Position numbers and translations under genes: made by a program | Assembly (NCBI GenBank): GCA_900543445.1 | Contig: UQRC01000006.1 | Location: 21,222 to 85,221, forward strand | Direction: 5' to 3' | Length of the DNA stretch: 64,000 nt | DNA from: an uncultured Lachnobacterium sp. | Lineage (GTDB): Bacteria; Bacillota; Clostridia; Lachnospirales; Lachnospiraceae | Part shown: in pieces, positions 1 to 7,933 of the stretch | How the letters are laid out: each line of letters starts with the position of its first letter | How positions within the stretch are numbered: the first letter of the stretch is position 1 | Notes under the pieces: generated by a model | What the model was told of the DNA's origin: nothing | Database searches by the model: none | What the model saw: the letters and a program-made list of their open reading frames with translations, nothing else

Positions 1-446
1 TGCGTCAGATAGAATGCCCAGTATGGCATGTAGATTCCGCGGAAACTGTCGATGTATTTCGGATCTTTTAACTCCTTCGGGGCGAAGATCGCATGCCGCA
101 TCTTCGCGGAATAGGCATTCTTACAGTCTTCCTTTGTTTTCTTAAATGGAATAATAAAGTTCGGCCGCTTCTCCTGGGAGATCCGGCTGTACAGAATTGT
201 TGAGGCACCGCAGAAGCTGCAGAATCCGGCAGCTGCATTGTCGGTACTTAAGATCTCGCCGCCGCATTGCGGGCAGGTGAAGATCGTTACCTCATAATTG
301 CTTTCATAGGATTTCTCTTCTTCTGCGTCACTGGTCTTAGCGTCGAAATCGTAAGGATCAAATGGGCTGTGACAGTGATCACAGGTGAGTTGCTGGGAGG
401 CAATATCAAATTTGAGATTACCGCCGCAGTTCGGACATGATATCAT
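1..446 (-). CDS. Zinc-ribbon (TFIIB-type) protein, N-terminal part only
   Basis: The gene runs off the left edge of the window, so only the first 148 or so residues are visible. Reading starts MISCPNCGGNLKFDIA at 444-446, with a purine-rich GAAAGGGAAA site upstream. Three Cys pairs are visible (CPNCGG, CDHC, CPQCGG) plus a CSFCGAS pair, which is the pattern of two tandem zinc ribbons. The part that follows (FIIPFKKTKEDC, then GIYMPYWAFYLT) is typical of Firmicutes membrane proteins that start with zinc ribbons and carry membrane segments later, but that part is outside the window. No specific function is known to me for the family. Confidence 0.8.
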   Translation of the reverse strand, partial: MISCPNCGGNLKFDIASQQLTCDHCHSPFDPYDFDAKTSDAEEEKSYESNYEVTIFTCPQCGGEILSTDNAAAGFCSFCGASTILYSRISQEKRPNFIIPFKKTKEDCKNAYSAKMRHAIFAPKELKDPKYIDSFRGIYMPYWAFYLT

Positions 447-537
447 GCATTTTCCCTTTCTAAAATGTGTTAACTTTTGTACTATTGTATAAACTCCACT
501 TCTATGTTAATACATTTTTGTTTCGCCGTAAATAGAA

Positions 538-567
538 AAAAGCTGCCCGCGTGAAAACGGACAGCTT
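538..567 (-). terminator. Rho-independent terminator of the membrane-protein gene
   Basis: On the minus strand AAGCTGTCCG and CGGGCAGCTT form a stem around a TTTTCACG loop and are followed directly by a run of seven T. It lies 20 bases past the stop of the gene at 587-1633. Confidence 0.85.
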
Positions 568-586
568 AATGTGTTAAATATCGATT

Positions 587-1633
587 TTATTTCTGTTCTT
601 CTGCACGTGCCATAGCAAGCTCGAAGTCCTTTGTACCCTTCCAGATCTCGTTTTTGTAAGGGTTCTTCTTCTGCTCGATCGAACGCTTGATGATCACACC
701 GAGGACGATGACATTCGCTGCTAAAGCGGCGATTGCGATCACACCCTGTGCGGTAGGATCTGCGAGTGTCGGATGAACATTCTTATCCATATATCCGTCT
801 GCATAGATGCGAGGGATAACGGAGAAGCGGCTGTTGTCCTGGAACAGTGGGAATACCTGTGCGAACATACACCATAATGCCAGTGTGTTGGCACGGTTCT
901 GAATCCAGCCACCCTTGTTCCAAAGCAATGCTGCGAAGGTTGGAGCAAGAAGCAGTGCAAGACCGCAGTACCATGAGTGTGTCGGCAGGTTGTTGTATGT
1001 ATACTCGAAGTTCCAGATGTCATATGCAATAATGAATGCAAATGTCATATCCGGCCAAAGCATATCATCCTTTTTCTTGGATGGGTAGATGCCCCACCAT
1101 CCGGTCATACATAAGATGTTGAGTACACCGGCGATCGCGTTGACTACGTTCCACCATCCACCGTAGAGCCATACACCCTCGGAAGAAAGCCACCAGCTTG
1201 ATCCTGTCTCTTTGAGTGCGATTGCACCGCGGATTGCAGACTCCATATCGGATCCGACTGCAATCAGGATATTGATGGCAACGATTAAGAACGGATAAAC
1301 CTTGAACCACTCGGTTTTACCGATGCTCCATTTATATTTGAGCATCATGAATCCGATACAGCCGATCGTTGCGGCATACAGCTTCGCATAATGGAACCAG
1401 CTGTTCATGTGGATGTAGGTCTGGTTATTCAAAGCCCAGTCAGCACCGCTTGCGGCGCCAATGTAGATGGCGATGAAGTAAACGGTTAAAGCGGCAGGTA
1501 AGATAACGAGTGTTAAAATACCTCCTAATTTTGTCCGGCGGGCAATCTCATTGACGAGGATCAGTCCGACAAAGACCATAACCCAGCCAAGAAGCTGCCA
1601 GTAGGAACCGCTTCCGTAAATTTGAAATAGCAT
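587..1633 (-). CDS. Polytopic membrane protein, probably DUF5692 family
   Basis: The 348-residue protein has about nine hydrophobic helices, starting near residue 12 (LLGWVMVFVGLILVNEIARR), and is rich in Trp (for example TGSSWWLSSEGVWLYGGWWN). The C-terminus is charged and cytosolic in appearance (EQKKNPYKNEIWKGTKDFE). I recognise it as likely DUF5692, a family of uncharacterised membrane proteins in gut Firmicutes; no enzymatic motif stands out. It is a single-gene unit with its own terminator and a GGAGGGGA-type ribosome site before the start. Function is unknown. Confidence 0.75.
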   Translation of the reverse strand: MLFQIYGSGSYWQLLGWVMVFVGLILVNEIARRTKLGGILTLVILPAALTVYFIAIYIGAASGADWALNNQTYIHMNSWFHYAKLYAATIGCIGFMMLKYKWSIGKTEWFKVYPFLIVAINILIAVGSDMESAIRGAIALKETGSSWWLSSEGVWLYGGWWNVVNAIAGVLNILCMTGWWGIYPSKKKDDMLWPDMTFAFIIAYDIWNFEYTYNNLPTHSWYCGLALLLAPTFAALLWNKGGWIQNRANTLALWCMFAQVFPLFQDNSRFSVIPRIYADGYMDKNVHPTLADPTAQGVIAIAALAANVIVLGVIIKRSIEQKKNPYKNEIWKGTKDFELAMARAEEQK

Positions 1634-1733
1634 ATCTATTCCCCTCCTTTTGGTAAAAAATAAAATTTTTATAAACTTATTTTATATGCTTTTGTGCAAT
1701 CTGACAAGCATTTTATCTCAAGTTTGTAACTGT

Positions 1734-1762
1734 TTGTATCATAGAAAAATCTGTGTTACAAT
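1734..1762 (+). promoter_or_regulatory. Sigma-A-type promoter for the PHP/MATE genes
   Basis: TTGTAT (1734-1739), a 17-base spacer and TACAAT (1757-1762) lie about 70 bases before the PHP-domain gene, on its strand. Confidence 0.6.
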
Positions 1763-1834
1763 AATTCCGTGCTGAATCGCTTTGATTTGAATAGAGCGGT
1801 GCACGGAAAATAATCAGAAAGTACATAATAATTC

Positions 1835-2620
1835 ATGAGTAATTTTATTACAGCAAATTATCACGCACACACCGTCCGGTGTCAGCATGCATCCGGTACC
1901 GAGCGGGAGTACATCGAGGCTGCAATCGCAATGGGAATCAAAGAGTTCGGGTTCTCCGATCATATCCCTTGTCCGTTTCGCAACGGATACGTTTCTCATA
2001 TCCGTATGACGATGGAGCAGGCTCCGGACTATGTGCGCACAATTCGGGAACTCGCGGATGAATATCGAAATGATATCCGCATCTATGTAGGCTTTGAGGC
2101 AGAATACATTCCGGAATTCTATCAGGAACAGATGAATATGGTAAACACACTCGGTGTTGATTATCTGATCATGGGACAGCATTTTCTGGACAGTGAGGAA
2201 AACGGCCCCTATATGGGAACTCCGACGGAGGATGAAAGCCGCATCCGTGCGTATGTGGACCGTGTGATCGAGGGCATGGATACCGGAAGCTATAGGTATC
2301 TGGCACATCCGGATCTGATGAATTATCAGGGAATGGAATCCGTATATGACTGGGAGATGACCAGACTGTGTACGGCGATGAAAGAACGAAATATTCCGCT
2401 TGAGATCAACATCCTCGGAATGGGAGCGGGAGCCAAGCATTACCCGACAGAACGATTCTGGAAGATCCCGGGAGAAGTCGGTAACGATGTGATCCTCGGG
2501 CTCGATGCACATTCTGTGGGACAGGTGCAGGATGTTGCGTCTTATGAAAAATGCATGGAACTTGTCAATAAATTTAATCTGCACTTGATTAACAGACTGA
2601 ATATGGACAAAACAGTATAG
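1835..2620 (+). CDS. PHP-domain phosphoesterase, histidinol-phosphatase (HisJ/HisK) family
   Basis: The family hydrolyses L-histidinol phosphate to histidinol in histidine synthesis, using a metal centre in a PHP fold. The 261-residue protein shows the PHP metal ligands in order: YHAHTVRC (His10, His12), the GFSDHIP motif near residue 42, GFEAEY near residue 92, GQHF near residue 119, AHPDL near residue 159, and LGLDAHS near residue 224. No other his gene is in the window, so the substrate rests on family membership alone. It is followed after 60 bases by a MATE exporter and may be co-transcribed with it. Confidence 0.85.
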   Translation: MSNFITANYHAHTVRCQHASGTEREYIEAAIAMGIKEFGFSDHIPCPFRNGYVSHIRMTMEQAPDYVRTIRELADEYRNDIRIYVGFEAEYIPEFYQEQMNMVNTLGVDYLIMGQHFLDSEENGPYMGTPTEDESRIRAYVDRVIEGMDTGSYRYLAHPDLMNYQGMESVYDWEMTRLCTAMKERNIPLEINILGMGAGAKHYPTERFWKIPGEVGNDVILGLDAHSVGQVQDVASYEKCMELVNKFNLHLINRLNMDKTV

Positions 2621-2680
2621 CGGAGCAGTGTATGACAACTGCTTTGGATGAACGGAAAATAGAAGATGGAGGAAGATATA

Positions 2681-4063
2681 ATGTCGGATAATAAAATGGA
2701 TTTTACGACCGGCGGAATTTTTCAGAAACTGATTGGTTTTATGCTGCCAATCCTCGGCGCACTAGTGCTGCAGACTATGTACGGTGCGGTCGATATCCTT
2801 GTGGTCGGATGGTTCGGTACGCAGGAGAGTATCTCTGCGGTATCAACCGGAAGCAGCTTTATTAATATGGTAGTATTCGTCTTAAACGGTCTTGCGATGG
2901 GAGTCACGGTTCTGATGGGACGTTACATCGGAGAGAATAACGAGAAGCGGCTGAGCAAGGTGATCGGTGGTGCGATCGTAACGTTTGCAATCCTTGCAGC
3001 GATTATGACAGTTCTTTTGCTTGCTTTTGCCCCGGCACTGGCAACGGTGATGCAGGCACCGACGGCTGCGATGGATAAGACGATCGCCTACATCCGCATC
3101 TGTGGCGGAGGAATCGTATTTATTATAGGATATAATCTGATCAGCAGCATTTTCCGTGGAATCGGTAATTCGAGACTGCCGCTCCTGTTTGTCGGTATCG
3201 CGTGTGCGGTCAATGTGGTTGCAGATCTGATCTTCGTGGCAGGCTTTCATTGGGATGTGGAGGGTGCAGCTTATGCGACGGTGATGGCGCAGGCAATCAG
3301 CCTGATCCTGTCCATTCTTGTATGTAAGAAAATTGAGCTTCCGTTCCATCTGACGAGAGAGGAACTGAGACTTTCCGGTGAGGTGAAGAAGTTTCTGGTG
3401 CTTGGACTGCCGATCGCATTTCAGGAGCTTCTGACACAGTTTTCGTTTATGTGTCTTCTGTCCTTTGTCAATGGAATGGGCTCGACGGAAGCGATTCGTC
3501 TTGCGTCCTCTTCCGGATACGGAATCGCCAACAAGATCGTTGCGATCGTCATGCTGGTTCCGTCCGCACTCATGCAGTCCATGTCGTCATTTATTGCGCA
3601 GAACGTCGGCGCGGGCAAGGAACGCCGCGCGCAGAAGTCGATGGGATATGGTATGCTGATCGGTGGCTGCATCGGAATTGCGATGACAGCAGCCGCATTC
3701 TTCGGTGGACAGACCCTGGCTTCTTTGTTTACAAGCACGACCGCTTATCAGCTGAAGGCGGCAGAATATCTGCAGGGATTCAGCCTCGAGGCGATTGTGA
3801 CTTCTGTGCTTTTTTCATTTATCGGATATTACAACGGACATAACAAGACGGTATTTGTCATGTTTCAGGCAATCGCACAGTCGTTCATCGTGCGTCTGCC
3901 GATGGCTTATGCAATGTCAAAGCTGATGCCGGACTCTCTGGTGTACATCGGTGCAGCAGCACCGACGGCTACGGTGTTTGGAATTGTGATCAATCTTGTG
4001 TATTTTATGGGCTTTTCCAAGAAGGAACTGATGCGGACGGGAGAACTGTCCGCGGAGCACTAG
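2681..4063 (+). CDS. MATE-family multidrug/cation antiporter
   Basis: An integral membrane exporter, expected to couple Na+ or H+ entry to export of drugs or metabolites. The 460-residue protein has 12 predicted helices in two pseudo-symmetrical halves. The first half opens with MDFTTGGIFQKLIGFMLPIL and VDILVVGWFG, both typical of the family, and the second half has LGLPIAFQELLTQFSF. A longer frame opens at 2666, but the GGAGGA site at 2668-2673 is placed for the ATG at 2681. The substrate cannot be told from sequence. Confidence 0.92.
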   Translation: MSDNKMDFTTGGIFQKLIGFMLPILGALVLQTMYGAVDILVVGWFGTQESISAVSTGSSFINMVVFVLNGLAMGVTVLMGRYIGENNEKRLSKVIGGAIVTFAILAAIMTVLLLAFAPALATVMQAPTAAMDKTIAYIRICGGGIVFIIGYNLISSIFRGIGNSRLPLLFVGIACAVNVVADLIFVAGFHWDVEGAAYATVMAQAISLILSILVCKKIELPFHLTREELRLSGEVKKFLVLGLPIAFQELLTQFSFMCLLSFVNGMGSTEAIRLASSSGYGIANKIVAIVMLVPSALMQSMSSFIAQNVGAGKERRAQKSMGYGMLIGGCIGIAMTAAAFFGGQTLASLFTSTTAYQLKAAEYLQGFSLEAIVTSVLFSFIGYYNGHNKTVFVMFQAIAQSFIVRLPMAYAMSKLMPDSLVYIGAAAPTATVFGIVINLVYFMGFSKKELMRTGELSAEH

Positions 4064-4156
4064 CCTATTTTGGATATTTCGTCAAGTGGAAAAATCGACA
4101 AAAGATTCCCGGCTATTTGTTAGAATTGCCTTATAGCCTTTGCCTACCATATATTG

Positions 4157-4162
4157 TATAAT
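4157..4162 (+). promoter_or_regulatory. Candidate -10 element for the small Cys-rich gene
   Basis: A perfect TATAAT with TG immediately before it lies 47 bases before the start codon. No clear -35 hexamer is present at the usual distance, so it may be an extended -10 type promoter. Confidence 0.45.
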
Positions 4163-4208
4163 AGCTTCTGTCGAAAACAAAACATGGTAATAAGGAGATA
4201 GTTTAGTT

Positions 4209-4385
4209 ATGTCAGACGAAGTATTAGATGATGTTATGATCAAAGGAAATTGTAAGGGGAAAGCAGATGCAATCGTGAACTGCCAGTGTAATATTGAGAC
4301 TGCACCGAGCCGCTGCGACCAGGCGGAACAGTGTATGTTCTATTCTTATTACAAATGCAGCAAGCAGTGGAAACGACTTGCATAA
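4209..4385 (+). CDS. Small Cys-rich protein, 58 residues
   Basis: A short complete ORF starting MSDEVLDDVMIKGNCKG with an AAGGAGAT site at 4192-4199. It has six cysteines (residues 15, 25, 27, 36, 42 and 50) in 58 residues, including CQC, no signal peptide and no membrane segment. It has its own candidate promoter and is followed at once by a good terminator, so it looks like a free-standing gene. The Cys spacing would suit a metal site or disulfide-stabilised mini-fold, but I do not recognise a family. Confidence 0.75.
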   Translation: MSDEVLDDVMIKGNCKGKADAIVNCQCNIETAPSRCDQAEQCMFYSYYKCSKQWKRLA

Positions 4386-4409
4386 CAGATAGATAGAAGA
4401 ACTTTTTTA

Positions 4410-4452
4410 AGACTTCTGCCCGGGCAAAGATGCCGCGCAGGAGTCTTTTTCT
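4410..4452 (+). terminator. Rho-independent terminator after the small Cys-rich gene
   Basis: AGACTTCTGC (4410-4419) pairs with GCAGGAGTCT (ending 4446) with one G-T pair and is followed by TTTTTCT. Confidence 0.85.
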
Positions 4453-4475
4453 ATATAAAAAGTAAGGAGAAATGC

Positions 4476-4958
4476 ATGAAGAGGATACTTGTACTGAGTG
4501 ATTCCCACGGAAATGTGAATAATATGATCTATGCGGTAAGAGAGACGGATCCTGATATGATCATTCATCTCGGGGACTGCTGGACAGACGCAGCCCGTTT
4601 GAAGACGAAGTTTCCTCATATACCGATGGAACAGGTGCCGGGCAACTGTGACTGCAGCCAGGAGTTTGAAGAGAGGATCCTTATTATAGAAGGAAAACAT
4701 ATCCTGATCTGTCACGGACATACCTTGAATGTGAAGGCTAATTATATGTCGCTGCAGTATGCGGCGGAGGAACGCAAGGTGGATGCAGCGCTTTTTGGCC
4801 ATACGCACAGAGTATTTTATGCCACGCACAATGGTGTGACGTATCTGAATCCGGGAAGCATAGGATCGCCGCCGTACGGAGTGCCGCCATCCTATGCGGT
4901 GCTTGAAATTGATGGCGGAACGGAAGAGATTGCATATGATGTAATGTATCTTGAATGA
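4476..4958 (+). CDS. Metallophosphoesterase, YfcE/MJ0936 family
   Basis: A 160-residue cytosolic phosphodiesterase of the calcineurin-like fold. The metal-binding blocks are all present: LSDSHGN (residues 7-13), HLGDCW (31-36), PGNCD (55-59), CHGH (79-82) and FGHTH (106-110), followed by LNPGSIGSPP, which is typical of the YfcE group. Relatives hydrolyse phosphodiesters such as bis-p-nitrophenyl phosphate in vitro; the cellular substrate is not known. Ribosome site AAGGAGAAATGC is well placed. Confidence 0.9.
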   Translation: MKRILVLSDSHGNVNNMIYAVRETDPDMIIHLGDCWTDAARLKTKFPHIPMEQVPGNCDCSQEFEERILIIEGKHILICHGHTLNVKANYMSLQYAAEERKVDAALFGHTHRVFYATHNGVTYLNPGSIGSPPYGVPPSYAVLEIDGGTEEIAYDVMYLE

Positions 4959-4985
4959 GGAATTGCGCGATTTTACAGAAAAAAA

Positions 4986-5015
4986 TTGACGAAAGGGCGC
5001 AGATAGAAGTATAAT
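4986..5015 (+). promoter_or_regulatory. Sigma-A promoter of lysC
   Basis: TTGACG (4986-4991), an 18-base spacer and a perfect TATAAT (5010-5015). The distance to the lysC start is only 55 bases, too short for a lysine riboswitch. Confidence 0.8.
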
Positions 5016-5070
5016 AACCAAAGCAATTTGAAATGGGCGGATGCTCAAAAAAATAGAGGAGCTTAAAAAG

Positions 5071-6390
5071 ATGGTTAAGGTTGTAAAATTTGGCGGCAGT
5101 TCTCTTGCGAGTGCGGAGCAGTTCGCTAAGGTAGGGGACATTATCCGTGCCGACGAATCAAGAAAATATGTAGTGCCGAGTGCACCTGGAAAGCGTAATT
5201 CCAAGGACACAAAGGTAACGGATATGCTGTATGCCTGCTATGCACTGGCAGAGGCAGATGAGGATTTCAGAGTTCAGCTGATGAAGATCAAGGAGCGTTA
5301 TGATTCCATCATCAACGGATTGGGACTTAAGATTTCCCTGGATGAAGAATTTAAGAAGATTTCCGAGAATTTTAAAGCAAAGGCTGGAAGCGATTATGCG
5401 GCTTCCCGCGGTGAGTACTTAAACGGTATCATTATGGCGAATTACCTCGGATATGAATTTATTGATTCTGCAACAGTTATCTTCTTTGATAAAGATGGTA
5501 ATTTTGATGCAGACAAGACCGATAAAGTATTGTCAAAGAAGCTTGCAGGATGTGAGCGTGCGGTAATCCCGGGATTCTATGGTGCGAAGGCAGACGGAAC
5601 CGTACAGACTTTCTCAAGAGGCGGATCAGACATTACAGGTTCCATCGTTTCAAAGGCATGCCACGCAAGCATGTACGAGAACTGGACGGATGTATCCGGA
5701 TGTCTCGTTGCGGATCCTAGAATTATTGACAATCCGCAGCCAATCAAGGTAATCACATACCGTGAGTTAAGAGAGCTTTCCTACATGGGAGCTTCTGTAT
5801 TACATGAAGATGCGGTATTCCCGGTACGTAAGGCCGGTATTCCAATCAATATCCGCAATACAAATGATCCGGAAGCGGACGGAACACTGATCGTGGAGAG
5901 TACATGCCAGAAGCCTGAATATACAATTACAGGTATCGCAGGTAAGAAGGGATTTGTTGCTGTCGGCATCGACAAAGATATGATGAACGCTGAGGTTGGC
6001 TTCTGCCGTAAAGCGTTACAGGCTTTCGAGGAGAATGGTATCTCCATCGAGCATATGCCTTCCGGAATCGATACGATGACGGTATTTGTACATCAGGCAG
6101 AGTTCGAGGGTAAGGAGCAGCAGGTAATCAGCTCCATCCGTCGACTGACACATCCGGATGTGATCGAGCTGGAAGCAGATCTTGCACTGATCGCAGTTGT
6201 AGGCCGTGGAATGAAGTCTACACGCGGTACAGCAGGAAGAATTTTCTCAGCACTTGCACATGCGAATATCAATGTCAAGATGATCGATCAGGGATCTTCC
6301 GAGCTGAACATTATCATTGGTGTCAGCAACGATGATTTTGAGGAAGCCATTAAGGCAATCTATGATATCTTTGTAGAGACAAGATTATAA
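5071..6390 (+). CDS. lysC: Aspartate kinase
   Basis: Phosphorylates aspartate with ATP, the first step towards diaminopimelate, lysine, threonine and methionine. The 439-residue chain opens with the kinase signature KFGGSS (residues 6-11), carries FSRGGSDITGS in the middle, and ends with two ACT domains (from about 300, IAGKKGFVAVGIDKD, and from about 375, IAVVGRGMKSTRG). It is a stand-alone kinase without a dehydrogenase domain. The frame opens at 5041, but GAGGAG at 5056-5061 is placed for the ATG at 5071. It lies directly before dpaAB; in Bacillus subtilis an aspartokinase gene (dapG) also sits in the dipicolinate synthase operon. Confidence 0.94.
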   Translation: MVKVVKFGGSSLASAEQFAKVGDIIRADESRKYVVPSAPGKRNSKDTKVTDMLYACYALAEADEDFRVQLMKIKERYDSIINGLGLKISLDEEFKKISENFKAKAGSDYAASRGEYLNGIIMANYLGYEFIDSATVIFFDKDGNFDADKTDKVLSKKLAGCERAVIPGFYGAKADGTVQTFSRGGSDITGSIVSKACHASMYENWTDVSGCLVADPRIIDNPQPIKVITYRELRELSYMGASVLHEDAVFPVRKAGIPINIRNTNDPEADGTLIVESTCQKPEYTITGIAGKKGFVAVGIDKDMMNAEVGFCRKALQAFEENGISIEHMPSGIDTMTVFVHQAEFEGKEQQVISSIRRLTHPDVIELEADLALIAVVGRGMKSTRGTAGRIFSALAHANINVKMIDQGSSELNIIIGVSNDDFEEAIKAIYDIFVETRL

Positions 6391-6412
6391 AATAACGTGT
6401 TTGAAGATTAAC

Positions 6413-6440
6413 ACCACAGAACGCTTTCTTTCATATCTTA
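6413..6440 (+). promoter_or_regulatory. Candidate sigma-K promoter for dpaAB
   Basis: AC (6413-6414), a 17-base spacer and CATATCTTA (6432-6440) fit the sigma-K consensus AC-N16/17-CATANNNTA. Sigma-K control of dpaAB is known in other spore-formers. A start a few bases downstream would fall inside the 3' arm of the hairpin, leaving a very short leader that begins near the ribosome site. Confidence 0.5.
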
Positions 6441-6461
6441 TATGGAAGGGAGCGTTTTTTA
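6420..6461 (+). terminator. 17-bp hairpin with T-tract between lysC and dpaA, enclosing the dpaA ribosome site
   Basis: Bases 6420-6436 pair with 6440-6456 over 17 consecutive positions (four of them G-T) around a three-base loop, followed by T at 6455-6460. That is a terminator for lysC. Its 3' arm holds GGAAGGGAG (6444-6452), the only ribosome site for dpaA, so read-through RNA would also have this site hidden. Confidence 0.8.
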
Positions 6462-6462
6462 T

Positions 6463-7332
6463 ATGACTGGGAATACTGTTGTGTTTGTCACGGATCAGAG
6501 ACAGGAAAATCTGGCGGCGTATCTTCCTGGAAGAAAACGCCGGCTGGATTGGAGAGGAAAGGAACCGCCGGATGATGCCGTAAAGATACTGGAGGAGAGC
6601 CGGTGGATCGTATTGCCGATACCGGTCTCAAAAATTGAGAAAAACAAGTGGCTGACAAAAATGTTAAAACAGAAATTAATAACAGGAAAGGCTGCGGGAT
6701 GGACGTTCTTCGGTGGCGTATTCTCGGATGAGTGGCAGAAACGCATGGATGAAGCGGGTGTGACGTATTGGGATCTGATGAAGGATGCAAATGTTGTCCA
6801 TCAGAACGCATATATCACGGCGGAGGCTACGGTCGCAGAAATTTTAAGATACAGTGATTATTCGATCCGGGGGCAGAAGATCATTGTGAGCGGATACGGT
6901 AAATGCGGAAGAGAGATTGCCAATGTGCTTGGTTCTCTCGGCGCAAAGGTGACAGTGCTTGCGAGAAGTGTTGAGGCACGGAGGATGGCAAGGCTGGAAG
7001 GACATGAGGCGGTCGCATTTTCATACGGGCCGGAGGAGGCATATGGTGCCAGGACGATTGTGAATACGGTTCCGGCGATGGTGATCCGAGAACCGATGAT
7101 CCGGGAGATGCATTCCGATGCTGTGATCATTGATATTGCATCCCGACCGGGAGGCACGGATCTTGTGGCCGCGGAAAGTTATGGAATCAAAGTGGTGCCG
7201 GCGCTTGGGCTGCCCGGGATCTATACGACGAAAAGCAGTGCGAGAATACTAGCGGACGCGATTACGGGGCATACACATCCAAAACTGGGAGGGGAAGAGG
7301 AGAAACCATGGATTTTTCAAATATTAATATAG
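6463..7332 (+). CDS. dpaA: Dipicolinate synthase subunit A
   Basis: With DpaB it oxidises dihydrodipicolinate to dipicolinic acid in the mother cell, the spore-core metabolite that gives heat resistance. The 289-residue protein has the family N-terminal domain and a Rossmann NAD(P) domain with VSGYGKCGREIA (about residues 142-153), followed by ARSVEARRMARLEGH and the ALGLPGIYTTKSSARI end typical of DpaA. A start at ATG 6442 is also open, but that codon is inside the hairpin stem and has no ribosome site; ATG 6463 lies 10 bases after GGAAGGGAG. The stop overlaps dpaB by 25 bases, a translationally coupled pair. Confidence 0.92.
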   Translation: MTGNTVVFVTDQRQENLAAYLPGRKRRLDWRGKEPPDDAVKILEESRWIVLPIPVSKIEKNKWLTKMLKQKLITGKAAGWTFFGGVFSDEWQKRMDEAGVTYWDLMKDANVVHQNAYITAEATVAEILRYSDYSIRGQKIIVSGYGKCGREIANVLGSLGAKVTVLARSVEARRMARLEGHEAVAFSYGPEEAYGARTIVNTVPAMVIREPMIREMHSDAVIIDIASRPGGTDLVAAESYGIKVVPALGLPGIYTTKSSARILADAITGHTHPKLGGEEEKPWIFQILI

Positions 7333-7895
7333 GGTATGGGATCACGGGATCGTTCTGCACGTTTGCAAAGACGAAGAAGGAAGTGATCGAACTGACGGAG
7401 ATGGGGGCGAATGTTATTCCCATCTTTTCTTATCAGGCACAAAGCTGCAATACAAGATTCGGAAATGCGAAGGAGTTTGTCGATGAAATCTGTGCGATTA
7501 CAGGAAATGAGGGAATACGCACAATCCAGCAGGCAGAACCGATTGGACCGAATAATTTTTTAGATATCATGGTGATTGCACCGTGTACCGGAAATACGGC
7601 AGCCAAATTATGTACCGGAATCATTGATACACCGGTGCTGATGGCTGCAAAAGCACATATGAGAAACGGGAAAGCACTTGTGATCGCAATATCGACGAAC
7701 GATGCACTTGGCATGAATTTCAAGACAATCGGAAATCTGATGAACATGAAAAATATTTATTTTGTACCGTTTGGTCAGGACAATTACAAGAGTAAGCCGA
7801 ACTCGATGATCGCGAAGATGAACCTTCTGCCGGACACAATTGAAGCGGCGATGCGTGGAAGACAACTGCAACCGATGATCGTATCGGAAGTCTAA
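7308..7895 (+). CDS. dpaB: Dipicolinate synthase subunit B
   Basis: Flavoprotein-like partner of DpaA. The 195-residue chain begins INIGYGITGSFCTFAKTKK and carries the DpaB blocks IMVIAPCTGNTAAKL and NPNSMIAK-type PNSMIAKMNLLPDT, resembling the flavin mononucleotide binding fold of phosphopantothenoylcysteine decarboxylases. It overlaps the end of dpaA and carries GGGAGGGGAAGAGGAGAAA as a ribosome site. Presence of both subunits indicates capacity to make dipicolinate in sporulation without the EtfA-based substitute reported in some clostridia. Confidence 0.93.
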   Translation: MDFSNINIGYGITGSFCTFAKTKKEVIELTEMGANVIPIFSYQAQSCNTRFGNAKEFVDEICAITGNEGIRTIQQAEPIGPNNFLDIMVIAPCTGNTAAKLCTGIIDTPVLMAAKAHMRNGKALVIAISTNDALGMNFKTIGNLMNMKNIYFVPFGQDNYKSKPNSMIAKMNLLPDTIEAAMRGRQLQPMIVSEV

Positions 7896-7933
7896 TAGGG
7901 CGGGCCTGTTCCTGCCCGCCTACATAGTTCTTT

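Noticed and set aside
1814-2638. Long minus-strand open frame opposite the PHP gene
   Set aside because: It lies fully over a clear PHP-domain gene on the plus strand, has low-complexity His/Ile-rich translation and no ribosome site.
5016-5070. Lysine riboswitch before lysC
   Set aside because: The leader from the promoter to the start codon is about 50 bases, far too short for that structure.
4407-5210. 267-residue minus-strand frame over the metallophosphoesterase and lysC start
   Set aside because: It crosses a well-defined terminator, promoter and two real genes. The translation shows no family features.
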